Shown: piece by piece, positions 45,030 through 58,565 of the stretch | Layout: the number at the start of each line of letters is the position of its first letter | Numbering within the stretch: the first letter of the stretch is position 1 | The notes under the pieces: generated by a model | What the model was told of the DNA's origin: nothing | Seen by the model: the letters and a program-made list of their open reading frames with translations, nothing else | Database searches by the model: none | Translations under genes and position numbers: made by a program | Source of the DNA: Podocnemis expansa | Taxonomy: Eukaryota; Chordata; Testudines; Podocnemididae | Length of the DNA stretch: 64,000 nucleotides | Assembly (NCBI GenBank): GCA_007922195.1 | Contig: ML681995.1 | Coordinates: 15,206,987 to 15,270,986, forward strand | Reading direction: 5' to 3'

Positions 45030-46370
45030 TTTGTTTGTTTGTTTTTAGAAAAATGTTTCACTAAACTTTCTTCCCTTAAAAAAATAATAAAGCTATTGGT
45101 TGAATTTAAAATGAAATTCCAAGCCATCACCAACCCACTCTTTGAGACTTTTAATGTTATTGTGTTGTGGTGTTACAACAAAGAATAGTGGATTTGTGAT
45201 AATGTAGAAAGAAAGGCAAAGAGGTGAGTGACACAGAGAGACACAACCTTTTTAATCCTAGAACTTCTAGTAAGAGAGACAAATTCCAGCTCTTTAGGAC
45301 TCCTGTTCAGGCAGATGGAGGATAGTGACGTTGGGGATAATATGACATAATTACCTAGATCAAAATATATATTCTGAATAAAAATACCAAAATAACACAT
45401 TAAGCTGGGGAATATTCTTTGACATGCTGAGCACAAAATGAAAGATGAGAGAGCTTGCTAAGCTGATGGAGAAAAACAATATTGATAAATGCCTTGGCGG
45501 CAGATGAAATCATGCAGTATATTGAAAATTAGGCCTCTGTAGAATCTGTTGGTCTCTGACTTTAAAAGTGGTTGTTATCCTGTTTCATTCTATAAGATAC
45601 TTTAACTATTCTGAATTAAGATGCATCACTGAAGATGCAGTTCTTACTCACAGCATTTAAATATAGGCACTGAGAATATCAGTGTACCTACAAATAAGCA
45701 TCTGCATGGTTGGAAGAGCTGTATTTAGATCCAGAAGTGGACAAGGAATTGTGTTTCCATCCCATAAGAAAAATCCATAACCAAAACTTTCTCCATCCTG
45801 GTTCAGAACAAAGTCAATCTAGAGGTGTGTTTTTTTTTTTTTTTTTTTTTTTTTAAACTATCAGGGAGAAAGTATGTGTGTGGGAGGGAGGGTGGAATCA
45901 TTTGAGGTTTTTCTTTTTTTTAGGTCACTTTTTTATCTTAAATTTCAAAATGTGATATTTAAAAGCAAGTAAACTGAATTTATTCTTATTCTTATTCAGG
46001 AAATGTCACTTTTTTTTTTAATGGACAACCTTGAAATTTTATTTGGGAAAAAATCCTTTCAGATAAAGCTTGCTGAAACCCATCCATTCCCACAAAATAG
46101 TCTTCAATAAATCAGCATTTTCTGATTCCCCAATTTTTTTCATCAAAATTCCTGACCAGTTTGAGTGATGATGTTTAAATGAATTTAGCTAAACCACCAC
46201 AGGCTCTGTAAATGCATATACAATAGCTGTAAATCTGGCTTCAGTGCCTGTAGAGGGGTCTACTCTAGTTTAATTAAAGTGTCTTGACTGTAATATTTAA
46301 ACCTTTCCTATTTTAATGTGCACAAAACCTTCAAGATTTCTACTCAATATTCAAATTGCATTAGCACCTA
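45030..46370. other. No gene recognised
   Basis: A poly-T run of 24 or more bases lies at about 45831-45854. AT-rich otherwise. Confidence 0.45.
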
Positions 46371-46374
46371 CATG

Positions 46375-46610
46375 AGACACTGGCATCTCATTGCATAAGA
46401 GACTGTACAAATACTCAAGAAGAGATGGTCCTTGCCCAAAATATCTTATATTCTAAATGGACCAAATGGGCAAAGAGTGGGAGGGGAAATAGTTCCAAGG
46501 AAGTTAGTCATTATCCAAGGACAAAAAAGTGGTCAAAGGCAGAGCCAGGAATGGGATCATACTGCTCCTGTGTAGTCCAGTGTTCTGTCTGCTGGCTCAT
46601 GTTTGTAACA
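46375..46610 (+). repeat. L3/CR1-type relic
   Basis: 'agactgtacaaatactcaag', 'atggtccttgcccaaaatat', 'cttatattctaaatggacc', 'ggcagagccaggaatgggat' and 'cagtgttctgtctgctgg' follow the order of an ancient amniote repeat ending in 'agtgctctatccact'. Confidence 0.55.
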
Positions 46611-46614
46611 AGCT

Positions 46615-48185
46615 ATGAACTGGGGCAGAAGAACTGAAAATCTACTGCCCTTGTAATGGGAATATTTGGGGAGGCTAATGTATGTTGCTGCCTCCCTTAG
46701 TCTTTAATGCTGCCATGTCATCTTGCAGAAGTGAAAGCAGAACCCAGCTATGTTTTTGCCCTGTGTGTACATAACTGAGGAAACTAGCAAAGTGAAGAAT
46801 GGCCATTGTGGCACACAAGATTGTGACACCAGTTGGGGAGCAGGTAGGAAGGGTGCTCCCCTTTCCATCTTCCAGTCACTCCAGATCCCAGGAGACACCC
46901 TTCCCAGACAGGAGACAGAAGCCTGTGTGCTAGCTGCTGGAGTGAGTTATGAGGAAAGGGCATCAACATCTGCATGTGGTGGGGGAACATCAGCACTCAG
47001 GTGCCAAGCTGCTGATGAGGGAGAGAAACACAGGAACTGCCATCAAAATAGCACTTGGAACTGTTGGGACACCCCTTCCCAGCCAGGAACAGTCTTGCTT
47101 CTACCTCTGTCTGTGTCTCAGTAGCTTCCCCAGCTCTGCCTCCTATACCTCTGTGCCTCTCCCCACCCAGTGAGCTTCCCCTGCCTTTCTACTAATGAGC
47201 ATTTCCCTATTATTTTTAGAGAATTGCAACCCCCACTCCCTGGTTTAACATGATACTCTATAGCTCTTTTTTTTCTTGCTGTTTAATCTGACCCTTGTTT
47301 GTTCAAAGTATTCTGGTAGAAATTGTGTAATAATCAAAATGATTATTTCCCATACTTCATAGCTATTATCAGATCTTTCTTCATAAAAGCAAGGAGTCTG
47401 CAAAGCTAATGAAAGCATGAATATCTTTTACAGGAGATGAGGCTCATATTAAATGAATCAAAAATGGCAAGTGAATAAAAGCACAGGAACCAATTATGCA
47501 GCCCAGGCCAAACATTAGAAATTGAGACACCCCCATATATTGGGAAAGTTCATATTGAAAATTAGGAAACATCATTACAGAAACTAGAAGATCAGATACT
47601 GAAGTCGGCAAGAGAAAGGTATGTGAAAGACATTCTGGTAGAATAAACAATCTGAAGACTAAATTCAGGCTCTAACGCAAAACAAATGTAATATTTTAAT
47701 TACAGCTGAGAAACATGCAAACAAGTGATGGTAGAAAAACTACAATTGTTTGACTTATGGTATTTATAGAATTCTGAAAATATCATGAGTAACCAACGGC
47801 AAGTACTGGATGTGACAGGAACTCAGTAAATACTAGCAATTAGAGAGAGATGCATATTCATTAGTACTGGGAAGTTTATAATAGAAGAATGTGAGGCAAA
47901 AAAAAAAAGAGATTTTGGATAGGCAATGCGATATCTGAGTGGACCAAAAGTTCTATTAATCCACAAAGGGATTAGCAGAGGATGGTACAGATTGGGCTGC
48001 TATGAGTTTTTGTTAGCTGGTGTGTATGTTGTTGTACAGAAGGACACTGCAGAAGGGGTTGGGGTCCACATAATGTTCTCATAGAAAATAATCCTGATGC
48101 AAGGTGAATCTTCATAGTTTAGATGTGTCTGATAGGTATGTTGTCAGTGATTTAGAACTGTCAAAAGGGAATCCAAGACTGTTGC
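46615..48185. other. No gene recognised
   Basis: 46750-47170 is slightly GC-raised with overlapping short frames on both strands and no motif. Confidence 0.4.
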
Positions 48186-48189
48186 TAAC

Positions 48190-49660
48190 AGTGTGTGACA
48201 TTCCCTTCCCGCCACCTGGTCTGGTGTCCACTGTGTCCCTGATTAGCCACCCCTGGACCCTGACTTTGCTAGGTTAACCCCCCACTCCAGGGTTGGTCGA
48301 AAGCAGCCTCCTGCATGTAATCAGACTCAGGCAGTGGGTGTGCACTCACTAACTACTCAGGAGATGGTTTCCCCAGCAAACTCCCCCAGCCCTCAAATTG
48401 CCGTGCTGGAAACTTCCATCCTGCAGGCATCAGGACCCTTCCCAGTTCACTGGAGGTTCATAACTCCTGTCTGTTAGTTTAACAAAGAATTGAAAATACA
48501 AACAACTTTTTCTCCTTCACACAATCTAAAAAATCCACACAGCCTTAGATAAAACAAACAGGGTATGTCCACACATACTGTTTAAGTCGAAATAATAATG
48601 CTTATTTCAATTTAAAAAATGGTAGATCCACATGACATTCCCTTATTTCAAAATGAGGAGCTCTCTCATTTCGGTATAAGGAAAGTCATATTGATATAAT
48701 AAAAAGTAGTATTCTAACAGTATGATGGTTAAATCAAAATTGTTATTTTGAAATAACACAGTACGGATATTTTGTTTTGATTTAAATGTTAAATTGATTT
48801 AACACTTTTTGCCGTTCTACTTCGCAGGTGTTTTCCTTTTTCTATATATTGGGTGGGGGCATGGCCCTTCTAGGGGGCCATGTTGCCACACCTCCCATGG
48901 TGCCTCTCTCCTAAATCGAAATAGCAAGTCCTATCCATGGACATGCTATTTTGATTTGAGTTTATAGTGGGTACCTGTTAAATTGATTTAATAATTTTTA
49001 TTAAATTGATATAAGTTAAATCGATTTAACTGTGTAGGTGTGGACATAGCCACATTTTATTGGTTAGAACATGATTTTAAGTGAATATATAGCAAATCAA
49101 TGCACAATGAATCAGTCAGGCATTACCACTAGCAAATGAAAATATAAGACACATTGTAACCTAAAATTTAATGGCATAGTCTATTTTTATTTTACCCACG
49201 TGTCTGGCTGCTGGTAGTCTCACACCTTGACCTTCCTGGCCATGTGGATAGGTTCAGTTCTTGCTTGTAGGTTGAGATGTTCCAAGATGGAGATTGTGTG
49301 GCAAAAAGCACTGAACAGTTCAAAGTCACTCCTTCTTGGAAGCTCCATTGTCCTCCTTTCCTTTGTTAAGGTCATCCACTTTGTTCGGGAAGGGCAGGTG
49401 ATCTTCCTCTCTCAGGCCTAGGTGATACAGACATTTAGCATCCCATGACATACATAACATTTCTTTAACATCTCAATAAAAGAAACCAGTATACCTCATA
49501 ACTGATCTGTCTCATGGCCAGTTTCTGAGCTTTTTACTGTTATTAAGCACTCACACAAGTATGGCTACTGATTTCCTGGTCAATAAAGAATTCACAGTCT
49601 GACTCTGCAATGGTTGTAAGACACCCCTTGAGATATATGAGCCCCATTCCCCTTCAGCAG
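48190..49660. other. Possible old LTR-like repeat, interrupted by the MITE at 48561
   Basis: 48190-48480 and 49200-49660 both stand out as mid-GC sequence against AT-rich flanks, and the MITE sits between them. Continuity of the two sides is an inference; no long terminal repeat pair was found. Confidence 0.25.
48561..49050. mobile_element. MITE, copy 2 (copy 1 at 30745-31260)
   Basis: Ends 'gggtatgtccacac' and 'gtgtggacatagc' are identical to copy 1. The GC core is nearly identical too ('tgggtgggggcatggccctt', 'gccacacctcccatggtgcc'). A small deletion relative to copy 1 lies near 48990. Confidence 0.82.
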
Positions 49661-49664
49661 CTGG

Positions 49665-51985
49665 AAAAACAAACTTTTTTATTTTTTATTTTTTTATTTT
49701 TTTTATAATTACTTGGATAAAAGGTCTTTAGAGGAATGAAAGCTATTTGTTCTCTTCTATAACTGTGTGTTGGGAATAAGACCAGATGTGCTGAATTCCC
49801 TCTCCAGCTCTTACAATAACCATCAGGATTATGAAGTTCTCTGATTAGATTATGTGATTTGAGTATTATTTCTAAGGCTCTGAGGAAAGAAATACATGTC
49901 AGTCTCAGGAAAAGTTTGCTCTTATTATTTGTTTGCCTTTTAAGGAAATACTTTTCATATCCAAAAGTCAGTAGAATGAACATGCATGACACCAGGAGAC
50001 CTATGTAAGACACTCCCTATCCCAAAGTCAGAAGAGTAAGTTATGGCAACAAAAAGAGTGCCAAGCATAGACTACCTATGCCTGAGTGTGAAGGGGGACA
50101 GAGAGAAGTACCACCTGTTTGGGATGGGAAGAGGTAATTAATTGAATTTCTCTCTCTTTTTTTTGTTTTTTTGGTTTTTTTGTTTTTGTTTTTGTTTTGG
50201 AATTACATAGGACAGAGGTGATGTGTAACACAGGCCAACTCTCCAAGCCGCCTCTACATACACCCCTTAGAGGAGAGAAAAATTTGTCCTGAAGTTGAAG
50301 GTGCCAGAGCAATTTACCTATTTGTTCTTTTGAAAGCACATAGACTTGGATTTCTAATTTTTCACCTTAATTTAGAGGGTATATGTGTATGGAATGGGGA
50401 CAGGAAGGAGTTTAAATGCCATACAAAAATAAAAGGAATCAATATGATCAAAAATAGGTATTTTGGGTTGCTCTACTTGTAGAAACCGAGACATCTGATC
50501 CCCCCCCCCCCCCCCGAGAAATGGTGATAGAACTGAGACACCCCAAATCGATACCTTTTTGTGGAAATTTTGGAAGTACTGTTTTACCCAACAATTTTAG
50601 GATGTTAGGGTTATGCAGAATACATCCTTAGCTAATTTGCTTTAGGTTTACCCTATGCCTTAATGACTGAGCAATTACTGCTACAAAGTAAGAAGTCAAA
50701 TATGCTTTTTGACCTAGGTAAACACTAGAAATACACTGAGGTTTACTGGATCCAACTAATCACTGGTGATTTTCTTTTTCTTAAAGGTAAGAAAAGGTTC
50801 TGTTAGTCCTCAATATGAGTGTTTTAGCAGAGGTCATTAAATCATAGCTAATCTGTTATCCACCAGTTTATCACAAATTTCTACTTTTTTTTTCCCCCAG
50901 AGACTAAATGTGTGTGATTTAGAAACTAAGATTTGCTCTGCTCCTAAAATATGGTTATTGAGTTTCTTGACCATGGAGGGAAAATATATTAGACTCTTTA
51001 TTTAAAGAATGAGTTTTGTCTGTGCATTGGAGGAGATGGTGGGAAAAAAAAAAAACAGGAAAAAACAAAACAAAACAAGCCCCCCCCCACACACACACCA
51101 AAAAAAAACAGCTGTTTTGAGTAAACATCTGACACGTCCTCCAATCTGAGAACAGTTTGGGCCAAATTCTCCCCTCATTTAGGCCCAAATCAAGCAAAAC
51201 ACTTGCATGACTTGAGGCAGGTTATTTTGTTCTCTGCTCACTCCCCTTCCCCTTGCTGGGGGGGGGGGGCAGGAAGAGCTTCTTTGCTATTTCTCTGCCA
51301 CAGACATGACAGAGAGGCACAGTGCTTCATGCAGGAAAAGAAATTGATTGAAAATTTCCAGGGGCTGCATGCAGTGGAGGAGCTATATTGCTATGGTGAA
51401 ATAGACTAGAGAAACCAGAAAAACAAGATTAGAGCTACTCTCTGGCTACAGAGAGCTAAATACGAATTGTAGATTTCAACTTCAGAGCTACACCACTTGC
51501 AGGGTTTGTGTTATGAGGTCCAATTACAACTCAATTTTTTTCAAATTCACAGCTTTAACAGTTGAGACACAAGCTGCAGAAGGTTGAGGAAACAATGTGG
51601 TATCAAACTTCACTGTCAGTGTAGACCAGTGATAGGTGTTTCATGCCAGATCCGCATTAGCGAGGATCCAAATTGCCTTGAATTTGTGGTTGGAGGAGAG
51701 GGATGAGAAAATCTGACCCACTAGTCCTTAAATTCAGCTTAAAGATTGGCCACGTCTGGATCAAAATAATGTGACTTATATTGTATGGGAAGAACTTACT
51801 TTTTCTGTCTAACAGTGAAAACAAAAAAAGGCAAGTTGCATGAGCCTAATTCTCTGAAATCACATTTGTTCTCTTTAGTCCAAGCCACCTACCCATAATA
51901 CAATAGATTAATTTAAAAATGTACATTAGATTTATTGTTGAGATTTAAAGACTGTTTCCCTCATGGGAAAGTACAATATTTTTGG
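49665..51985. other. No gene recognised; several simple repeats
   Basis: T-rich runs at 49674-49705 and 50157-50200, a poly-C run near 50502-50515, and A/C-rich simple sequence at 51047-51110. No coding-like frame. Confidence 0.45.
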
Positions 51986-51989
51986 TAAA

Positions 51990-54180
51990 ACAAATAAGGA
52001 ATCTGGTGTCACTTAAAGACTAACAAATGTACTTATTGCATGAGCTTTTGTGGGAGAACATCACAGTTTGTCAGATGCTTTGAAGATGGGGAAGCTTAAA
52101 GAATGGGAGGGAGTAAAATGCATGGGAGTGTAAGTCATAGGAACAGGTCACACTGTAACAGCAAATAAAAACAGTTGTAAAGATTCAGACACTGAGGAAC
52201 AGCATATAAAGGAAGATGAGGTCAAATCACCTGTTGTAATGAGAGAAAAATCCAATATCTGTATTATGTCCTGAAGCAATGAAACCAATTTTCAAATAAA
52301 TTTGATCTCAGCAGCTTCTCTTTGGAGCCCTGATCTGGTATTCATCTGACTCAGCATCACAATTAGCAAATCATTAATGGAGTGATCAGAAAGATTGAAA
52401 TGCTGACCCACTGGTTTTAGTGTGCTGTGTTTTCTGATGTCAGATTTGTGCCCATTTATTCTTTTGCACAGAGACTGTCCTGTTTGTCCAATCTATAAGG
52501 CAGAGGTGCATATCTTACGCGTAATGGCATAAATCACATTGGATGAGCAGATGAATGACCCTTTGATGGAGTAGCTGGGTTTATTAGGTCCTGTAATAGT
52601 GTCTTTTGTTCAGATATGTGGGCAAAGTAGACAGCATGGTTTGTTGCAGAGAAATATGCCTGTTTTAATGATTCTCTTGTTAAGTCTGTAGTTAATGGTA
52701 AGTATCTGTTAAAGCTTGGGGGGCTGTCTGTAAGTGAAGAGAGGTCTGACTCCCAAGGCTTGAGACAGTGAGAGACTGTCTTGTAGAACAGACTGTAGAT
52801 CCCTGAAGATGTGCTGGAGAGGTCTGATTTGGGGGTTGTAGGTGATGACCAGAGGTATTCTGTTGTTTTTTTCTTGGGCTTCTCCTCTGGTAGTTGGCTT
52901 TGGGGTACCCACCTGGCTTTGTCAATCTGTTTCTTCACTTCCACAGGTGTGTACTGTAGTTTTAAGAGCTCTCGGTAGAGATCCTGAAGGTGTCTGTCTC
53001 TATCTGAGGGATTACAACAAATGTGGTTATATCTTAGGGCTTGACTGTAGACAATGGATCATGGTGTGATTTGGAAGAAAGCTTGAGGGATGTAGGTAAC
53101 TATACCAATCAGTAGGTTTTCAGCATAGGGTGGTGCTTATGTGTCCATCCCTAATTTGCACTGTAGTGTCCAGAAAGTGGATCTCCTGTGTGGAGTATTC
53201 CAGGTTAAGTTTAATAGTGGAGTGGAAATTGTTGAAATCTCTCTTGAAATGTTCAAGGGAATCCCTAGTGTGGGGCTAGATGATGAAGATGTCATCAATG
53301 TAGCATACATAAAAGAGAGGTGCTTTGGGATGAGACTTGAGCAAACAGTGTTCTAAGTCAGCCATAAAAATGTTGGCACATTGTGGGGCTATGTGGGTAC
53401 CCATAGCAGTGCCGCTGCTCTGAAGGTATAAATTATCCTCAAATCTGAAATGGTTGTGACTGAGTACAAAGTCACAAAGTTCAGTCACAAGGTGTGCTGT
53501 GGCATCATCTGGGATGGTTCTTCTAATAGCTTGTAATCCATCCTTGTGTGGGATGGTAGTGTAAAGAGCTTCTATGTCCGTAGTGACCAGGATGGTGTTT
53601 TCTTGAAGCTCACCAATGGATTGGATTTTTTCTCATGAAGTCCATGGCATCTTGAAGATAGCTATGAGTGTTAATAGCATAAGGTCCGAAGAGGGAGTCC
53701 ACATAATCAGATACGCGTATTGTAAGAGTGCCAATGCCTGAGATGATAAAGCATCCAGAGTTTCTCTTTTTTTTTTTTTTTTATGGGTTTTAGGTAGTAT
53801 ATTGAATATCCCAGGTCAGGGTTCTGGTGGTTTGTCTGTCTTTGTTTGTTCCTGTGCTGCCTTGGGGAGTTTTTTGAGTAATTGGTGTAGTTCCTTTTGG
53901 TATTCCTCAGTGGGGTCAGAGAAAAGTGGTTTGTGGAATCTTGTGTTGGAGAGTTGTTTATAAGCCTCCTGATTATACTCTGATTTATTCGTGATGACGA
54001 CAGCCTCTTCGTCAGCCTCCTTAGTAGTAATGTCATAGCTGTTTCTGAGGCTTTGGATGGCATTGCATTCTGCAAGGCTGAGGTTATGGTGTAAGGGATG
54101 TTGTTTGTCCATGATTTCAGCCTTTGCACAAGTGGCAGAAACAATCAATGTAGCAGTCTCCTCTGTTGTGTCTATGGACT
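51990..54180 (-). pseudogene. Penelope-like element, longer decayed copy
   Basis: Read on the minus strand. The N-terminal region (54148-53816) is followed by a frameshift and a poly-A-derived Lys run near 53765-53785. The RT begins with a VTTDIEALYT-type stretch, then SSGTAMGTHIAPQCANIFM (about 53430-53375) and the catalytic YIDDIFII (near 53300), with a stop directly after it. The linker frame (52944-52534) and traces of the GIY-YIG region (52530-52440) follow. The tail at 52120-51995 reads as the complement of 'gtttgtcagatgctttgaag' and 'cacttaaagactaacaaa'. PLE proteins combine RT and GIY-YIG nuclease; this copy has many stops and shifts. No inverted tail is seen at its 5' side. Confidence 0.85.
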
Positions 54181-54184
54181 AAAA

Positions 54185-55610
54185 ATACTCTAAGATCACA
54201 AGTGTTCTTCATAAATCCAAAATACTCTATCCCTCACCATCTTGGGTCACTTTCTATAGCCTCATATCCCTGCAGAGTGACCCCCAGTTCAATCGTTGAA
54301 TGTCAGTAAACCTAACTCCCTAGCCTCGTTAAATATACTTCTCTTCAGGCAAAATGCACAGCATTTAGTTTATACTTCCAGGACACACTCTACTGGGTGA
54401 GATATTTTACAGGACCATATTTCACATAGACTGCTTCAGTGCCTGAATTTTATGACCTAAGCTATTTGTCTTCATCTTACTGTCTTGTCTTTCAGCAGAT
54501 GAGGTTCTGTTTTGTAGACCCTTTCTGTTCTGCCAAATAGTCTACAAAGCATGTTCTGTTGTCATTATTTTCCCTTTCTGTGACTTATGGCAGTTTCCAC
54601 TTCCTTCAATTTTTTTTACTATTGCTTTTATTAAAAGAGTCATTATAAAAAAAAGAAACTCTCTGCATGTGGAAGGGCATTGTTTAATGCACCTCCCTAC
54701 AGGAAATATTTTTGTTATATTTTGCAGCACAACAGCAACTTGGAAAGTAATGTTAAGATGTCTAATACTACCCATCTTTTTTATAACAGTGTACTATAGT
54801 AATGGTTCAAAACACTCTAGCTTTCAACTCTGGGTTAAGCTATTCTTTTTACATTAGTGTCTTCTCACTGATGTCATAAGGCTATTGTAGAATAAGAATG
54901 TGCATGTTTCAGAGCAGAAAACTGTTAATGCAGTTTTCAAAGTGTAATCTCTTTGGAGTAGGAACTGCATTCATCCGCCTACCCATGTGTTTGTAGAGCA
55001 CATACAGTAGCATAAAATAGGTGCTGGCCCATGACTGTAGCTCCTGGACACTACCAAAATACAAATAATCAGAAATTGGTCCATTAAGCTTAATTCCAAC
55101 ATGATGCAATTTATCAGTGGCAGTAAATTTCACCAAATGGGAAGAAGGGAGTATAGGGAGAGGAGGTGGCAAATAGGTAAAGTGGGTAATGGAAAAAAGA
55201 AATTTCCCCCTCAGTTCTTTCCCTATGAGATGCAAGTCAGACCCATTATCTTTAATGGGGTTGGGGGAAGGTGAGGAATATCCCAGAAGGTCAAGGGGAG
55301 AGGAAGAAACAAAGCCCTGGAAGTTGTCAGAGATAGGTAGTGTGGTGTATCTGTGGTAATTTAAAATTCACACAGGTAGAATAGTGAAATTTACAGGAAA
55401 TGCTGCTCCTCACCATGTAAATTGCACATCTCTGATATGTGTTTATGATCTAATGTACCTCTGTTAAATACCCAGGGTGGGGAGGGGAGGAACGGGATGT
55501 GGCTGGACTCTGCAGCTTCACAGTGCTGGCACCATGTACCAGTGCTGATTCTTATTGTGCAAGTCTTTGCAGATAGGAACTGGGGTGTATACTTATAAAG
55601 TGTCCTATGT
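54185..55610. other. No gene recognised
   Basis: AT-rich. Short frames on both strands, none with motifs. Confidence 0.45.
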
Positions 55611-55617
55611 ACTGTAA

Positions 55618-56122
55618 CAGGTGTGGCCAACTGTGGCCTGGGAGCCGCATGTGGCTCTTGAATGGAAAAGTGTGGCTCCTGGAATAAAACGTCAGCAAAT
55701 CAATTTAGGAAAGTGGCCCCAGCCTAGAAGTTCAGGAGGAGGTTGGGACGGTAGGGAGAAGCAGTGGCATGGTCAGGGATGGCAGGGAGAAGTGTTGCAT
55801 GGTCGGGGATGGCGGGGAGAAGCACGGCATTGTCAGAAATTTAAAAAACTCCCCACTCGCCTGCAGTCTTCTACATCTAGCAACAGCTAAGTTTTACTGT
55901 ATAGGCCTAATTTTCATGGTAACCTTAAGTTATTATTAGAATCTGACATTAGTAGGATCAATATTTGCCCTCTTTTTATGATACAATTAAAGTGTGCAAT
56001 GAACTTTGAACTTAGTAATTTTGGAATAGGTAAAAGTATATGGCTATATGCCTCAGTGCGGCTCTCAAAGGTTTAATAACCAATTTGTGTGGCTCTTGAG
56101 TTCCGTAAGTTTGGCCACCTCG
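55618..56122. mobile_element. Non-autonomous hAT-like element
   Basis: Ends 'caggtgtggccaactg' and 'agtttggccacctcg' are inverted. Inside, 'gtggctcttgaatgg' near the left and 'gtggctcttgag' near the right suggest a common subterminal word. Local tandem copies of 'tggtcagggatggcagggag' lie at 55770-55830. The target duplication is not clear. Confidence 0.6.
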
Positions 56123-56129
56123 CGCTATA

Positions 56130-57305
56130 ATGTGAAAAAAAAAAATTGATGGAGTTCTATATAAGCTACTCAACAGCTGTTGAATATAATAGACAATGAT
56201 TTTGTTTCCAGATTCCTATCTAATTTAATAAACTAAGGTTTTATTTAATAGTGAAATATAAAATGTAACAAAAAGGAATTTAATACAAGCATTGAATTCT
56301 ACAGTAACATTTAGTGTGTGTACCACATGCTGTAGTTTACTGAAGAATAACAGTTAAGCCACCACACTGACACCTCAATTGACTTTGTTTTCTTCCCACT
56401 TCTATGTCTGTAAGTCTGGAGTAGGACCACAGAAGTCAGTAGAATTAAACTAGTTTAAGACCCTGAGCCACAGCATAGCACTTGCAACTAAGTCGGTCAG
56501 CCACAGAAATGCTTAAATTTATACAGCAGAGGACGACAGCCTCCCTACAACCCCTTGTGCCTACCATCCACCGTGCAGTGCATTTCCAGAAGTAATGGGA
56601 GCAGTGGGGATGTGAGACACCAGGCAAGCAATTTGCTGTGATCTTTTACTTTCATCTTCTGTAATTTGATGACCTAAGATTGAATTGCTGTCCCACCCCT
56701 ACTGTATTTAAGCCCATAAAATATGTCTTAGAGCTAAAACAGGAAGACTTTGAAATCTGAATACTCTTTGGGCTCTGTAAAGGAGGGAACTTCAGTGTTC
56801 AGTAAGGTAAGGATTCTGTAACTGAATTTGTATATGTCATAGGGTGTGTATTAACTGTGTGGTGCTCCTGTCCTAACTGATAATTCAAAGATGAGAGGTC
56901 AATGTCAGTGTAGCCCTTTGGCCATTTTAGTGGATTTTACTGTCACTCATCACAATTGTATCTGAGTAATATGACCTGAGGCAGCTATAACTATAGAAAA
57001 TAAGAACGTGGTCTCAATTTCTAACAGCAGATGTACAACCTAATGAATTAAAAGGTGACTTACAATTGCTGCAACTTGAAGAATGAGGATATTTTTAGGA
57101 AGTCTGCCCCCCCCACTTATGTAAAAGTATATATGTTTGCTTATTTCTCCTGCGTCAGAGTCATGTAGGACTGCACATAAGAGTTATGCTAAAATTCACC
57201 TGTGAAGTGGGAAGAGCCAAAAGAGAAGCTTGTCTGTATGCCAGGAGTGTAGTGGATACTGCTTTGGCACCTCTTCCTGTTACTAAAGTGTCCTGGCTCT
57301 TTGCT
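56130..57305. other. No gene recognised
   Basis: AT-rich; nothing beyond short motif-free frames. Confidence 0.45.
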
Positions 57306-57313
57306 CACCCATA

Positions 57314-57915
57314 GGCTGTGTTCACACAGCACTTTTGTTTCGAAACAACNNNNNNNNNNNNNNNNNNNNNNNNNNNNNNNNNNNNNNNNNNNNNNNNNNN
57401 NNNNNNNNNNNNNNNNNNNNNNNNNNNNNNNNNNNNNNNNNNNNNNNNNNNNNNNNNNNNNNNNNNNNNNNNNNNNNNNNNNNNNNNNNNNNNNNNNNNN
57501 NNNNNNNNNNNNNNNNNNNNNNNNNNNNNNNNNNNNNNNNNNNNNNNNNNNNNNNNNNNNNNNNNNNNNNNNNNNNNNNNNNNNNNNNNNNNNNNNNNNN
57601 NNNNNNNNNNNNNNNNNNNNNNNNNNNNNNNNNNNNNNNNNNNNNNNNNNNNNNNNNNNNNNNNNNNNNNNNNNNNNNNNNNNNNNNNNNNNNNNNNNNN
57701 NNNNNNNNNNNNNNNNNNNNNNNNNNNNNNNNNNNNNNNNNNNNNNNNNCACGTTCACACTGTGAACGTGCTATTTCGTTTCCTGCTTTTTTTTCTTATT
57801 TCGAATTAACATTTTGTTAATTTGAAATAAGATATTTCGAAATAAGGTGTTGTTTCAAAACAAGTTGTTTCGACACAACTTGTTTTGAAATAACCCTGTG
57901 TGTGTGAACACAGCC
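57314..57915. mobile_element. Palindromic MITE with perfect 14-bp ends, interrupted by a gap
   Basis: Ends 'ggctgtgttcacac' (57314) and 'gtgtgaacacagcc' (ending 57915) are perfect inverted repeats. Flanking 'ata' on both sides (57311-57313 and 57916-57918) may be the target duplication. The interior has 'gttgtttcgaaataac'-type palindromes as in 40966-41335. Confidence 0.85.
57350..57749. other. Assembly gap (400 N)
   Basis: Exactly 400 undetermined bases inside the MITE. Frames running through it are artefacts. Confidence 0.99.
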
Positions 57916-57919
57916 ATAG

Positions 57920-58560
57920 TGTGGAAGCAGTATCACTTTGCTGGCTTTCTTATATTACAGAGGAGGGCTGATTTGTAAGCATGCTCAGTAAATCCACTTT
58001 GCAATTTAATCTAACTAGCTTCCGAACTTTAATAGTTCATTTCCCTGTGAATGTATTTGGTATTTTTGCTCACACAAATACCCTTCCTGGATTGATCCAA
58101 AAAGTCAACAAACTCTTTGCCTAGAAGTAGCTTCTGAAAACCCACTTGTGGCATGACATCACAAAAGCTAAAAAGTAGCTGCTGCTGATGGCCAGGTTGA
58201 CAGTTACTTGTCAATAGAAAAAAAAAAACAAACAAAAAAACAAACAAAAAAACAGCGTGGGCCAGATTATGTAGCTAGTTTAAATCTGTGCCTGTCTTGA
58301 ATTCAGCTGTGCTATGCTAACTTACCCCAGATGGGAATCTGGCCTTTATTACTTTAACAAGTGATTTCCTTCTGTCTTGGCTATACCACATCTTTTAGCC
58401 CTGGACTAGGACCATACCTTCCTTTCTGTCTAGCTACATCACTCATTTTGTTGCTAATAATATACATGATGATGATTTACTATGTGAAAAAAGTGGCATT
58501 GTAAAGTGAGTGCTGTCAAACTCTACATGCCACTCTGCCTATATAGGCTTTCAGTGTCAG
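57920..58560. other. No gene recognised
   Basis: A (CAAA)n-like A-rich simple repeat lies at 58219-58252. Confidence 0.45.
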
Positions 58561-58565
58561 AGGCA

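Noticed and set aside
57189..57820. Frames of 154-189 codons
   Set aside because: They consist mainly of undetermined residues across the assembly gap.
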